A stretch of 64,000 bases of DNA from an uncultured Granulosicoccaceae bacterium (GCA_937965695.1 CALCKW010000016.1:1-64000); one strand, 5' to 3'; counted from the stretch's first letter, positions 1-9,073 are shown. Numbers and translations are program-made. Notes: generated by a model not told the origin, from the letters alone.

Positions 1-337
1 TTTGGACGGCGGACACATATTAAAATCCATTACCTTTTCCATGCACGACCTAATGGGTTTAATTTTGTGTATGGCTGGCGCTGCCATTGGCGTCTACCTC
101 TGTTACACGCTAGGCCTACCATTGCTCGGGTTTTTACTCGGTATTGGGTCATTCGAAATAGCAACTGAGTGGCGCAATCGTCAGCAGAGCTTTCTCTTGC
201 CGCTCGATCGATACGGCCAGGTGGTCAGCGTAATCTGGTACGCACTGACTGTTGCAGCGCTGATTGGTGTGGTCATGATCCTAGCCGCCAGCGGCGACGA
301 GCTATTAAGCTTGCCCAAAGCGATACTGAGCAGCTAA
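1..337 (+). CDS. Site-2 protease (M50 family) C-terminal part, truncated by window edge
   Basis: The reading frame is open from the left edge and begins with Leu-Asp-Gly-Gly-His-Ile. This matches the third conserved LDGG-type motif of M50 intramembrane zinc metalloproteases, whose Asp is a zinc ligand. The motif is followed by two hydrophobic stretches, at about residues 17-53 and 75-96 of the visible part, which would be the last membrane segments. The HExxH motif lies outside the window, so the assignment rests on this motif and topology. The apparent start at the edge is not a real start. A fragment of the dispersed repeat begins 3 bases after the stop codon. Confidence 0.6.
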   Translation, partial: LDGGHILKSITFSMHDLMGLILCMAGAAIGVYLCYTLGLPLLGFLLGIGSFEIATEWRNRQQSFLLPLDRYGQVVSVIWYALTVAALIGVVMILAASGDELLSLPKAILSS

Positions 338-340
338 ATA

Positions 341-400
341 CCTTAGGGAACCTCAGATTCAGTCATGCTCGGGTCCTAGACGTACTAAGTACGGCCAGCT
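341..400 (+). repeat. Fragment of dispersed inverted-end repeat (one end only)
   Basis: Begins with TTAGGGAACCTCAGATTCAG followed by TCATGCTCG, and continues with a segment resembling GCACTAAATTCGGCC of the full copies (here GTACTAAGTACGGCC). This is the same end that terminates the copies at 2578-2747 and 39662-39826. The interior and the other end are missing. It lies directly after the stop codon of the M50 protease gene. Confidence 0.6.
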
Positions 401-949
401 AGGTTACAACCCCTAACTCGCCAGACAGGTTTTAGTCTTCCACTATCGGTTGGCTAAAGCCTTTACTCTAAATAGGTTTATACCGTTCAAATCACATAAA
501 ACAAACACCCTACCTACTGGACAGACATTGCCCAGTGGTTTCGCAACGAGATATAGATGACAACTTATTCAAAATCTCGTTCTCACTTATTTAGAGTCGC
601 TCAAAGCGCTGTTTGAACTTAGCAAGTTTTATCTAAAAATTAAACACATCATTCCTATACATTTGATTCCGCCATATCCAAACATCATTTCATCGATCAG
701 CAACCGTGATAATTCAATTTTGCCTAACAGAAACGGTAAAACTAATAATGTGAATATTCACACCTAAGCAAATCGCCACAATTAAAACTTTTTAAGGTAC
801 AATTTAAAATAAAGCTTTGTACGCATTATGACAAAATGGACTTGGGGTCTGAAAACTCACGATTTTTAAGCACCCGATTTAACAACAGCTTCTAAACGTA
901 AAAAAAGATGCAGACACCTTCCGCTGGTTAGACCGTAAGGACATTAGAG
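401..949. other. AT-rich intergenic region
   Basis: About 550 bases with no convincing coding frame on either strand. It contains a perfect 14-base palindrome (749-762, listed separately) and becomes strongly AT-rich between 590 and 830. It presumably holds the promoter of the downstream TPR regulator, but I could not pick a convincing -35/-10 pair. Confidence 0.5.
749..762. promoter_or_regulatory. Perfect palindrome, candidate operator
   Basis: TGTGAATATTCACA reads identically on both strands. The arms resemble CRP half-sites (TGTGA and TCACA), but the spacer is 4 instead of 6 bases, so it is not a standard CRP site. It lies about 190 bases upstream of the GTG start of the TPR regulator. 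Confidence 0.35.
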
Positions 950-2566
950 GTGCAGAAAAAGAGACCGGATAACCAGGCAATAAAAAGTGCTCTTGAGCAA
1001 GTGCTTTTCGCCCCTGCATTTTTGCGCTCAGCGCGCCAAGCTAAGTTCTTACGCTATATTATTGAGCAAAATCTCAACAATCCAAATAAAACACTCACTG
1101 GTTTTGATATTGCCAGCGATTGTTTCAGCCGGCCCGTTTCTAACGATCCCAATGATGCCTTTATTCGCAACATCGCCTCTCGAACTCGGCGTTCACTTAA
1201 AAGCCATTACGACGCTTTAGCGCAACTTCCAGCAGTTGTTATTCAAATTGCTGCGAAGGGATACTCACCCATTTACTCGTGTTCAGATGAGGTCGGCTTT
1301 CAATCTACCACCTCCATTTCGCACGGCGCTCCAGAAACACCAAATAATACAATAAATGGCCCACCGCCAACTATAGCTGTTCTTCCTTTTCAGTGTTTGG
1401 CTGGTGACAAGTTACAAGGGGTGATGGGAGAGTTGATTTCGGATTCGCTCATCACAAGCCTAGCTAAATCAAAAGACTTACGAGTGATATCTCGCCGTAC
1501 GTCCTCACAATTTGGCCGTTCGAATCACACCACGAATGAGCTTGGCGAAACGCTGGGATTGAACTACGTCGTTGAAGGAAAGTTCTTTGTACACGGCGAC
1601 GCAATCCGTTTGCAGGTGGAGTTATGCTGCTGCAGAAGCGATGAAATAGTTTGGGCCGAAGCGTTATACAGTACGGTCGAGGCCGTATTAAGTGAAACTG
1701 ACAGTATTGTTGAGCAAACACTACTCGGGGTTACACAACACCTGCTAGATCACGAGTTGCAACGCGTAGCCAGCGCACCCTTAAAATCACTGCAATGTCA
1801 CTCGCTGATGAAAAGCAGCACACAAGTGATGCATCGCGGCGATCCAATTGATTTCCATCGTGCAAAAGGGATGCTCGATCTTGTCGCTCGACGAAACCCG
1901 CACCATGCTATGCCCTTTGCTTATCTCGCACTTTTGAGTGCACTGAAAATAGCGCATGATTCGGATTATAGAGACGCGGACATGGACGAAGAGTTCATGC
2001 ATCGACATATAGAATATGCACTTGAGAGAAACCCTCAAGACCCAGTTGCATTGACGACAAAAGGCGTGTTTAAGTCACACTTTGAGAACGACATCAAAGG
2101 CGCCTGTGATCTCTATGAACAAGCAATTCGCCACTCACCTAACGAAGTGGCCGCACTGGGTCGATTGTCAGCAGCTCAGTTATATACAGAGTCAACAACC
2201 CGAGCAAGAGAGTCATCTAGTCACGCGATAGAAATAAGCCCTTTCGACCCGGAGCTGTATTTTTTCCACTCTGTAGCTGCTGCTGCCGCCTTCGGCGAAA
2301 AGAAGTATGAGGTTGCTGTTGAAAACGCTGAAATATCCAAAAAGCTATTTCCAAATCATATTTTTAACCTACGCACTCTCATTGGCTCATATTCAGCACT
2401 AGGCGACAAGAAGAATACAGAGCGCCATAAAAAGAAGCTGTTGCAACTCGACCCTACATTCACTTTAGAAAAATATCACAGAGCACCTACTTATTCGGAT
2501 AATGAAATTTTAAAGCGTTTGGCTCACTTTTTAGGAGAATCCGGAATTCCGGTCGGCACCTATTAG
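950..2566 (+). CDS. Winged-helix/TolB-like/TPR regulatory protein
   Basis: A 538-residue soluble protein. Residues about 15-105 resemble the N-terminal DNA-binding-like domain found in proteobacterial TPR regulators and adenylate-cyclase-like proteins (pattern FLRxxxxxKFLRYIIE, an Asp-Pro-Asn-Asp segment, then Arg-rich helices and a KGYSP end). Residues about 140-260 contain the TolB/FlgO-like element 'IAVLPF...G.LISDSL...L.VISR.SS', and the C-terminal half carries TPR-like helices. The GTG start is preceded by TAAGGA 8 bases upstream. A regulatory role is inferred; the target is unknown. No transmembrane segment is evident. It stands alone, with a repeat copy 11 bases after its stop. Confidence 0.65.
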   Translation: MQKKRPDNQAIKSALEQVLFAPAFLRSARQAKFLRYIIEQNLNNPNKTLTGFDIASDCFSRPVSNDPNDAFIRNIASRTRRSLKSHYDALAQLPAVVIQIAAKGYSPIYSCSDEVGFQSTTSISHGAPETPNNTINGPPPTIAVLPFQCLAGDKLQGVMGELISDSLITSLAKSKDLRVISRRTSSQFGRSNHTTNELGETLGLNYVVEGKFFVHGDAIRLQVELCCCRSDEIVWAEALYSTVEAVLSETDSIVEQTLLGVTQHLLDHELQRVASAPLKSLQCHSLMKSSTQVMHRGDPIDFHRAKGMLDLVARRNPHHAMPFAYLALLSALKIAHDSDYRDADMDEEFMHRHIEYALERNPQDPVALTTKGVFKSHFENDIKGACDLYEQAIRHSPNEVAALGRLSAAQLYTESTTRARESSSHAIEISPFDPELYFFHSVAAAAAFGEKKYEVAVENAEISKKLFPNHIFNLRTLIGSYSALGDKKNTERHKKKLLQLDPTFTLEKYHRAPTYSDNEILKRLAHFLGESGIPVGTY

Positions 2567-2577
2567 TCGTCGAACCA

Positions 2578-2747
2578 CTAAGGAAAATCAGATCAAGTCA
2601 TGCTTGAACGATTGGCGCACTAAATTTGGCGCAGCTGCGCTCTATATCCAGGTAATGGAGTCACTTTTCCTGTCGATTCGCACCTTGCTGAGACCAAATT
2701 TTTTCACGCAGGAGTCACTGACCAGGCTGAATCTGAGGCTCCCTACG
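2578..2747 (-). repeat. Dispersed inverted-end repeat, near-complete copy A
   Basis: Read on the minus strand it starts GGAGCCTCAGATTCAGCC, continues with GGTCAGTGAC, a GCGTGAAAAAATT block, a GCACTAAATTTGG-type block (seen here in reverse) and ends GCATGACTTGATCTG...CCTTA. The same order and spacing occur at 39662-39826. The two ends are imperfect inverted repeats of each other (CCTCAGATTAAGTC type). No coding frame is present inside. It starts 11 bases after the TPR regulator's stop codon. Confidence 0.65.
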
Positions 2748-3204
2748 CGATGGCGCAAAACTGAGTTAAGACTCTAGAAAGAAAATAAGGCAAAGGTTAG
2801 GTAGGCCAGTTCTCTGTTCTGGTAAAGAACAGTAATTCGGCGGTTGAACCAGTTTTAATTTTTGATGCTCAGGTCTGACAAAAGCGTGAAATGCACCCAC
2901 ATATGACGGCTGAGCACTTTGTTCGCCTTTCGAATTGGGCAACTTAAAGCTTTTAATATTGACGAATGCAACCGCAAAGAGGCTATAGAAACATGCGTTT
3001 TAAAGCATTTTGCTACATTTCATCGGCACTGACCTCACACTTGATACCGTATCTTACTACTAAATCTGACCCTTTCGGGTTAGTGTCTTTACTCAATAAT
3101 AAAGACAAAAAAGAAACTGAGAATCTATGCCAGGTAGCGGTTCGTTAACTTCCCTAGTGAAGGCGGGCACCTACGCGAAGTGCCATACGTCATGGAGATA
3201 GACA
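2748..3204. other. Intergenic region with palindrome and tandem hairpins
   Basis: No supported gene. A 60-codon frame at 2966-3148 has no ribosome-binding site and no recognisable sequence, so I do not call it. The region contains a 7+7 base inverted repeat CTGTTCT-N5-AGAACAG at 2814-2832, two adjacent hairpins at 3066-3107, and a small hairpin (GGCAC...GTGCC, 3166-3184) just before the LuxR-type gene. Confidence 0.5.
3066..3107. other. Tandem hairpins upstream of LuxR-type gene
   Basis: First stem CTGACCC/GGGTTAG (3066-3083, loop TTTC), immediately followed by TGTCTTTA/TAAAGACA (3084-3107, 8-base loop). There is no T-run after the second stem on the plus strand. On the minus strand the first loop would be GAAA. 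The structure may be a leader element or the remains of a terminator. Confidence 0.35.
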
Positions 3205-4311
3205 ATGGAAGCAGCACTAGTAAAAGCAGCTTATGCATCACTTGGTCAGCGAAGCATCAAGCCACTGACCGACCAACTGGCAAAAGTCACTGGTCATTCT
3301 CGCACGACGCATTGCGAATACAATGCAGGCGACACCCTGCCGCATCGCTTTGAGGCAACAGGTGGCTCTGCCGAAGACTATTCGCTCTACTTTTCGCACT
3401 ACCACAAAGAGAACATCTGGCTTAAAGCCCGCATGGCTGAAACGAGCGAGAATTGTTTTTTTGTGGGCAGCCGGACGATTCCTGATGCACAGCTCAAACA
3501 ATCAACATGGTATAGGGAGTTCATGTTACCGCGTGAATTAGCAGACGTTGTTAGCTTTGGCTCTCGTTGCGTTAGTGGGAAACAGTCATACCTGAATATA
3601 CTGAGTAGCAAAACCAATCCCGAGTTTTCAAATGAAAGTTTGCAACTGCTTCGCGCAGTCTCACCGCATATCAACAAAGTTCTAGACACTCGCCGTCACA
3701 TGTCAGAAAAAACGCTGGAATCACTGTTCTTGAGGCAAGCAACGACCAGCAGACAACAAGCGCACTTTTTGCTTGATACTCACGGACGTGTTGTGCTGAA
3801 AACGCCGATGGCCGAAGATTTAATCGAGATGCAAGACGGTTTTTCAATGGCTGGAGACCGATTGACGTTCGATAATTATGCGTCTGAACAAGATTTTGAT
3901 CGCTCATTTAATCAAACGATCAAAGCCATGAATTTGTCTACAGAATTGGCTTTGCCACTTCGCATCCCACGCAAAAGCGGCGGTAACGCTTATGTGTTTG
4001 ATTTCTGCCCTTGGGCTGTACAGAACGACGATCTGTTGCCATCCGAAACTTATATTATGGTCACGGCTTTTGTCCCTCACGGCCGCATATCCTTGCGCGA
4101 GGAGTTAATTCAAGCAGGCTACAAGCTCACACCGAGCGAAACCAAGCTAGCTGCCGATCTGGTGGATGGAATTGATCTCAAAGCGATCAGTGAAGCCCGT
4201 CAATTGTCTTTGGCGACACTGCGAAACCATTTAAAGTCGATCTACGCTAAGACCGGCATTCACCGGCAAGGTGAGCTGGTCAGCGAAATGGCGCGATTTC
4301 TCTCGGAGTAG
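3205..4311 (+). CDS. LuxR-type helix-turn-helix transcriptional regulator
   Basis: A 368-residue protein whose last about 60 residues form a LuxR-type HTH (LTPSETKLAADLVDG, then 'ISEARQLSLATLRNHLKSIYAKTGI'). The N-terminal 300 residues resemble the PAS/GAF-like sensor part of standalone LuxR regulators in Proteobacteria, with no autoinducer-binding motif that I recognise. The ATG is preceded by GGAG with a 7-base gap. It is monocistronic, with structured DNA upstream. The inducer and target genes are unknown; the neighbouring YpfJ gene has its own leader of about 115 bases. Confidence 0.75.
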   Translation: MEAALVKAAYASLGQRSIKPLTDQLAKVTGHSRTTHCEYNAGDTLPHRFEATGGSAEDYSLYFSHYHKENIWLKARMAETSENCFFVGSRTIPDAQLKQSTWYREFMLPRELADVVSFGSRCVSGKQSYLNILSSKTNPEFSNESLQLLRAVSPHINKVLDTRRHMSEKTLESLFLRQATTSRQQAHFLLDTHGRVVLKTPMAEDLIEMQDGFSMAGDRLTFDNYASEQDFDRSFNQTIKAMNLSTELALPLRIPRKSGGNAYVFDFCPWAVQNDDLLPSETYIMVTAFVPHGRISLREELIQAGYKLTPSETKLAADLVDGIDLKAISEARQLSLATLRNHLKSIYAKTGIHRQGELVSEMARFLSE

Positions 4312-4427
4312 AGCCAACGCTTAAAATGAACACACAGACATATGAAACTTTCTCTTGTACACACTCGAATCGCTCGACCTGTCGTACAATGACCAACTGA
4401 GCAATTTAAGTTGAAGGGGAATGGAGC

Positions 4428-5267
4428 ATGCGCTGGCGACAAGGCAAACGTAGTCAAAACATTGAGGATCGCCGCGGAAGCAGTGGCAGAGGACGCAAAG
4501 CAGCTGGGCTGGGTGGCGGTGTCACCATACTCGCGTTCATCGCAGCCTTAATATTAGGTGTTGATCCCGGTCAAATAACCCGCTTGCTCGGCGGCGGCCA
4601 AACCGCTCAACAGACCCCCATACAAACCAACGCCCAAGAAGAAGAAATCAAAGACTTCCTCTCTGTGGTACTTGGAGATACAGAGCAAGTCTGGTCACAG
4701 GTTTTCCAGCAAGCCGGTGTTCGTTACAAAGCACCGGCTCTCGTGCTCTACCGACAGGCAACACCAACTGCTTGCGGCACGGGTCAAGCTGCTGCCGGTC
4801 CTTTCTACTGCCCCGGTGATCACAAACTCTACTTAGACCTGTCCTTTCTATCAGAGCTAAAACGCATGGGTGCGAGTGGTGACTTTGCACTTGCCTACGT
4901 TATTGCACACGAGGTCGGGCATCACATACAAACCCTTGAGGGCACAGCAGAGAAAGTACAATCCGCTCGATCGCGCAGTGACAAGGTCACGGGTAATCGC
5001 ATCCAAGTGGCCATGGAACTACAAGCCGACTGCTACGCAGGCGTCTGGGCCCACCACGCACAGAAGCAACGCCAAATTCTTGAAGAAGGCGATCTCGAAG
5101 AAGGTATGCAGGCAGCAGCCTCTGTCGGTGATGACCACTTACAACGCATGGCTGGACGGCGGGTCGTTCCAGAGGCGTTTACGCATGGTTCCTCTGATCA
5201 ACGGCAAGAATGGTTGTTACGTGGACTTCGCAGCGGCGATGTTCGCGAATGTGACACGTTTAGCTAA
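4428..5267 (+). CDS. ypfJ: Neutral zinc metallopeptidase, YpfJ family
   Basis: A 279-residue protein. It begins with the family signature (MRWR, then a basic Gly/Arg-rich stretch) and one membrane segment at about residues 26-46. The zinc-binding motif HEVGHH lies at residues 161-166, and a downstream ELQADCYAG segment probably provides the third ligand. The 'TACGTGQAAAGPFYCPGD' stretch is characteristic of the family. The topology suggests a membrane-anchored periplasmic enzyme. The physiological substrate is not known. The ATG has a strong AAGGGGA site 7 bases upstream. It is the first of four plus-strand genes. Confidence 0.88.
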   Translation: MRWRQGKRSQNIEDRRGSSGRGRKAAGLGGGVTILAFIAALILGVDPGQITRLLGGGQTAQQTPIQTNAQEEEIKDFLSVVLGDTEQVWSQVFQQAGVRYKAPALVLYRQATPTACGTGQAAAGPFYCPGDHKLYLDLSFLSELKRMGASGDFALAYVIAHEVGHHIQTLEGTAEKVQSARSRSDKVTGNRIQVAMELQADCYAGVWAHHAQKQRQILEEGDLEEGMQAAASVGDDHLQRMAGRRVVPEAFTHGSSDQRQEWLLRGLRSGDVRECDTFS

Positions 5268-5334
5268 TTTGGCGATGGAGCTGGAGCCCACAGGCACCTC
5301 AACCGATATAGCCATGTTGAGGCACATTCACTAG

Positions 5335-5802
5335 GTGGACAAAAGTAATGCCAAACTTCGCCGAGGCAAAAACAGGTTTATCCACCAGCGGATCAACTCA
5401 GCGATTACTTCGCTGATGGGGCCCGTGCGAAAAAAAAGGGATAACATAGACATAAGCCCCTGGCTGAGATGCGAAGACGGCAGCTCAGCGCTGACAGAAG
5501 TAGCAGCGCTTTTTAAAGCCAGCGTGTTGATCATATTGGCAGCTGGTGCACTTGCGGCGATGGCCAACCTGCCCGCCGGCCCTTCTCGAGTTGTAGCTGC
5601 CACCGTCATCAGTAACACGCCAAGCAAGTTTAGCCAGACATCTCATCACGCCGTTGCTCAACTGCAAAATGGCGACAAAGTACAAATCCGGCTTTCCAAT
5701 AAAACGTCTCTAGCTCCCGGTCAGCTGATTGAGATCAATCAGCACTCATCCATGTTCACTGATATTCCAAGCTATTCTTATCCCGCCAAAACGGCGGACT
5801 AG
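5335..5802 (+). CDS. Small membrane-anchored protein, paralogue of next gene
   Basis: About 155 residues with a basic N-terminus, one hydrophobic segment (about residues 62-85) and a C-terminal beta-rich domain. I recognise no family. The C-terminal part (ATVI...HH..AQLQNGDKV.I.L...PGQLIEI.QHS) matches the following protein (ATV...HHIQVELKNGRLVILEL...PGQQLVLTQQS) position by position, so the two are tandem duplicates. The start is uncertain: GTG at 5335 has a TTGAGG element 12 bases upstream, and ATG at 5416 would still keep the membrane segment. Confidence 0.5.
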   Translation: MDKSNAKLRRGKNRFIHQRINSAITSLMGPVRKKRDNIDISPWLRCEDGSSALTEVAALFKASVLIILAAGALAAMANLPAGPSRVVAATVISNTPSKFSQTSHHAVAQLQNGDKVQIRLSNKTSLAPGQLIEINQHSSMFTDIPSYSYPAKTAD

Positions 5803-5809
5803 TTTTAGA

Positions 5810-6268
5810 ATGTTTCGGAAAAAGTCATCTAAGGGCAAGATCAAAAAAATAGACAATTTTGTCAATCGCGGGCGGGCTAAAAATATAATGTTTGTTATAG
5901 CGGCCTGCGTTGGCCTGGCTTTTTTTCTATTACCGCCTTTGGGCAGCTCTAAAACACTTGAGGCTACAGTCACAGAATCAGGTTTAAGCTATCGCTCAAA
6001 GTTTAGCCATCACATTCAAGTGGAACTAAAAAATGGACGTTTAGTGATACTGGAGCTACCGCACAATATTATGCTTATACCTGGACAACAGTTGGTATTG
6101 ACCCAGCAATCTCCATTGGTCATAGGGCCATCAAAGTACTACTACACAGCATTGCCAAAGCACAATAGCAGTGTACTGCCGCTCCAATATAAAGGAACAT
6201 CGAATGCCTGCAATTCTAGACTTGCAACAACTTCTCAAAACCATGAAACCAGAGTTGCAAAAAGGTGA
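5810..6268 (+). CDS. Small membrane-anchored protein, paralogue of previous gene
   Basis: 152 residues: a Lys/Arg-rich N-terminus, one hydrophobic segment (about residues 26-46) and a C-terminal domain shared with the preceding gene. The ATG lies 7 bases after the upstream stop. The last about 22 codons overlap the start of the ACT-domain gene (ATG 6204) in another frame and have no counterpart in the upstream paralogue. The original stop may therefore have been lost, with the frame running into the next gene. Function unknown; a periplasmic or membrane-face role is inferred from topology only. Confidence 0.5.
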   Translation: MFRKKSSKGKIKKIDNFVNRGRAKNIMFVIAACVGLAFFLLPPLGSSKTLEATVTESGLSYRSKFSHHIQVELKNGRLVILELPHNIMLIPGQQLVLTQQSPLVIGPSKYYYTALPKHNSSVLPLQYKGTSNACNSRLATTSQNHETRVAKR

Positions 6269-6608
6269 ATTCGCCTTCTGTACCACAGAGAAATCCTATG
6301 ACGAATTTGCCCATCTGAATCCGCTCGCAAGCTTCAGAGAAGCCGAAGGTCTGACTTTAGTTTTGGAAACACAGCAGGCTGACAATGCACAGTTAAGCTA
6401 TGAGGGGGTATTCAGCCAGATCACTCTAACGGTGCACTCTAGTTTAGAGGCGGTTGGCCTTACTGCCGCAGTTGCTAACAAACTCAGTCAGAGCGGGATA
6501 AGTGCCAATGTGGTTGCAGCGTATTATCACGACCATCTCTTTGTTCAGCGCAAGCACGCGGAAAAAGCGCTTGCTGCTCTGCGCGAATTGAGCGCTGAGC
6601 AACAATAA
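6204..6608 (+). CDS. ACT-domain protein (DUF2241/ACT_3-like)
   Basis: A 134-residue protein with two ACT-like halves. The first carries LLKTMKPELQKGEFAFCTT, the typical opening of the DUF2241/COG3602 family. The second has 'LTVHSSLEAVGLTAAVANKL...ISANVVAAYYHDHLFV', the usual second ACT module. Such proteins are thought to bind small ligands, perhaps amino acids, but no reaction is established. I chose ATG 6204 because AAAGGA lies 7 bases upstream; longer upstream starts lack a site. It converges with the flavoprotein gene ending at 6623. Confidence 0.85.
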   Translation: MPAILDLQQLLKTMKPELQKGEFAFCTTEKSYDEFAHLNPLASFREAEGLTLVLETQQADNAQLSYEGVFSQITLTVHSSLEAVGLTAAVANKLSQSGISANVVAAYYHDHLFVQRKHAEKALAALRELSAEQQ

Positions 6609-6622
6609 CCAGCGCGCAAACT

Positions 6623-9073
6623 CTATGCTCGCAATCTCGCGTTAGTAGGATCCCACAACGGTTGGTCTGCCTGCACTGTCGCCGCGCAGCGTTTACCGAA
6701 AATATCGATTTCAACCTTGGTACCCGGGGTGATCAGATCGGTCCGTAACATACCAAGCGCAATAGATTGATTCGTTCTGAAACCCCAGCCTCCAGAGGTC
6801 GTCTCGCCAACGACTTTACCGTCATGCCAAATAGTAGACATGTAAGGAGCATCGCAATCCCCAGCGTCTACCACCAAGGTGACAAACTGTTTTTTCACAC
6901 CAGCTTCGCGCTCTGCGATCAACGCCTCTTTACCGGGGAAATTCTGAGGCTTATCAAACTTAATGAACCGCTCCATGCCGCCTTCGAGCAAGCTGTAGTC
7001 CGTCGACAAGTCACCCTTCCAAGCACGATAGCCCTTCTCTAAGCGCAGAGAGTTAAGAGCATACATGCCGAAGGGCACGGCCCCCGCTTCGAGTACGGCG
7101 TCATAGATTGCAGGCATAAACGTATTGGCTGCATGGATCTCCCAACCCAGTTCGCCAGCAAAACTCACCCTAGCCAATGCCACTGATTGACCCGCAAACG
7201 TAGCTTTTTGGTGCGTCAGCCACCCCAAACTGAGGTCCGCATCACTGAGCGAAGCAAACAGTTCTCTGGACTTTGGGCCTGTGACAATCAGCGTGCCGTA
7301 TTCGGTGCTGTGATCACTCAGACTGATCGAACCCTCAGCGGGCAAGGCGTCACGCAGGACTTCATAGTCATGCCATTGGGCCGAGGCTGCAGTGATCAAA
7401 GTAAAGTGATCTTCCGCATGCCGCATTACCGACATCTCGGTGAGTATTCGCCCACGAGAGTCTGAAAAATAAGCCAGATTCATACGGCCGATTTTAGGCA
7501 ACCCGCCCGCGATCAATCCGCGTAGCCATTCAGCTGTCCCTTCTCCACTGAGATTAAACCGAGAAAAGCCAGGCAGATCTAAAACGCCCACTCCATCTCG
7601 AACCGCTTCACATTCTTCTTTTACACGAACTGCCCAAGGCCCTTCACGCGACCAGGTCTGAGTCGACTCTTCCGAGACGTCATCACCCGGCTTGGCAAAC
7701 CAATTGGCGCGCTCCCAGCCGTTGAAAGCGCCCATCTGACCACCCAGCTCTTTCACCTTCGCATGAACCGGTGAAAGTTTTTTATCCCTAGCTGCTGGCC
7801 ATTCATGTTGCGGGAAGTGCATGGCGTATTCGTGCCCGTAAACTTCCATGCCTTTTTGATTGCAGTAATCTTGGTCACAATAGTCTGTAAACCGGCGCGG
7901 GTCACAGGCCCACATATCCCATTCAGTTTCGCCCGAGGTAATCCACTCGGCCATGACTTTACCTGCCCCGCCACCTTGTGCAATACCAAAGGTAAAGACG
8001 CAGGCTTCAAAAGCGTTGGGCACGCCAGGCATTGGACCAATCAACGGGTTGCCATCAGGTGTATAAGGAATTGGACCATTAATAACTTTATTGATACCCG
8101 TCTCGCCCAAAATGGGAACGCGGGCCATCGCGTCTTCCATGTGCCACTCGATGCGTTCTAGATCATCTGGGTAGAGCTGGAAAGAAAAATCGTCGGGCAT
8201 GGGATCGTTACTGTCCATCCAGTGACCCTTGCAGTTGCGCTCATAAGGACCAAGATTTAGCCCATTTTTTTCTTGTCGCAAATAATAAGAGCTGTCTACG
8301 TCGCGCAGTAGCGGTAGCTTTTTACCTGTCGAAGAACACCATTCTGCCAGTGCAGGGATTTCATCGGTCAGCAAATACTGATGGCTCATCACCATCATCG
8401 GTAAGTCACGTCCACCGTGTGGCTTGAACATCTCTGCAACACGCTGGGCATAATAGCCTGCCGCGTTGACAACTTTTTCGCAGCGAATTTCTCCTTGCTC
8501 GGACTCAACCACCCACTCATCGCCTTCACGACGCACACCAGTGACAGGGCAAAAACGAACAATCTTAGCGCCCAGATCACGCGCACCTTTGGCGAGTGCT
8601 TGAGTTAACTGCGCTGGGTCAATATCTCCGTCGTCTGGGTCGTACAAACCACCCACCAAATCATGGGTTTCTAAAAAGGGGTAGCGCTGTTTGAGATCTT
8701 CAATTGAGCACATTTCCATATTGAGACCTTGGTACTCGCCCATGCTGCGAGCGCGTTCGAATTCTTGCATTCGCTCTTTGCTGTGCGCCAATCGAACAGA
8801 ACCAGTGACGTGGTAGTTCATCGGGTAGTTCACTTCTTCGCCCAATCGACGATAAAGTTCGGTGGAGTAACGCTGCATATTCATCACTGCCCATGAGGCA
8901 GAAAATGTCGGTACGTTACCGGCTGCATGCCAAGTCGACCCCGCCGTGAGCTCGTTTTTTTCTAGCAACACACAGTCAGTCCAACCAGCTTTTGCCAAAT
9001 GATACAAAGTAGAAGTGCCTACTACGCCACCGCCGATGATAACAACACGTGCAGTTTTTGGAAGCTCAGCCAT
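6623..9073 (-). CDS. DMGDH/sarcosine-dehydrogenase-like flavoprotein (copy 2)
   Basis: An 816-residue protein: FAD Rossmann motif IIGGGVVG (residues 12-19), DAO-type oxidoreductase domain to about residue 370, FAO_M linker, then GcvT-like folate-binding and GcvT C-terminal domains from about 430 to the end. His49 in GSTWHAAGN corresponds to the histidine that carries covalent FAD in dimethylglycine dehydrogenase. The family oxidatively demethylates N-methylated amines and passes the one-carbon unit to tetrahydrofolate. The exact substrate here is unknown. AGGAGA precedes the ATG. It is last in a putative operon, 162 bases after its close paralogue. Confidence 0.85.
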   Translation of the reverse strand: MAELPKTARVVIIGGGVVGTSTLYHLAKAGWTDCVLLEKNELTAGSTWHAAGNVPTFSASWAVMNMQRYSTELYRRLGEEVNYPMNYHVTGSVRLAHSKERMQEFERARSMGEYQGLNMEMCSIEDLKQRYPFLETHDLVGGLYDPDDGDIDPAQLTQALAKGARDLGAKIVRFCPVTGVRREGDEWVVESEQGEIRCEKVVNAAGYYAQRVAEMFKPHGGRDLPMMVMSHQYLLTDEIPALAEWCSSTGKKLPLLRDVDSSYYLRQEKNGLNLGPYERNCKGHWMDSNDPMPDDFSFQLYPDDLERIEWHMEDAMARVPILGETGINKVINGPIPYTPDGNPLIGPMPGVPNAFEACVFTFGIAQGGGAGKVMAEWITSGETEWDMWACDPRRFTDYCDQDYCNQKGMEVYGHEYAMHFPQHEWPAARDKKLSPVHAKVKELGGQMGAFNGWERANWFAKPGDDVSEESTQTWSREGPWAVRVKEECEAVRDGVGVLDLPGFSRFNLSGEGTAEWLRGLIAGGLPKIGRMNLAYFSDSRGRILTEMSVMRHAEDHFTLITAASAQWHDYEVLRDALPAEGSISLSDHSTEYGTLIVTGPKSRELFASLSDADLSLGWLTHQKATFAGQSVALARVSFAGELGWEIHAANTFMPAIYDAVLEAGAVPFGMYALNSLRLEKGYRAWKGDLSTDYSLLEGGMERFIKFDKPQNFPGKEALIAEREAGVKKQFVTLVVDAGDCDAPYMSTIWHDGKVVGETTSGGWGFRTNQSIALGMLRTDLITPGTKVEIDIFGKRCAATVQADQPLWDPTNARLRA

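Noticed and set aside
749-762. Canonical CRP site
   Set aside because: Half-sites are separated by four bases instead of six; kept only as an unidentified palindrome.
2814-2832. LexA box (CTGT...ACAG)
   Set aside because: The spacing between CTGT and ACAG is 11 bases, not 8, and no SOS gene follows.
2966-3148. 60-codon plus-strand frame between repeat copy A and the LuxR-type gene
   Set aside because: No ribosome site, no recognisable sequence, and it overlaps the tandem hairpins.
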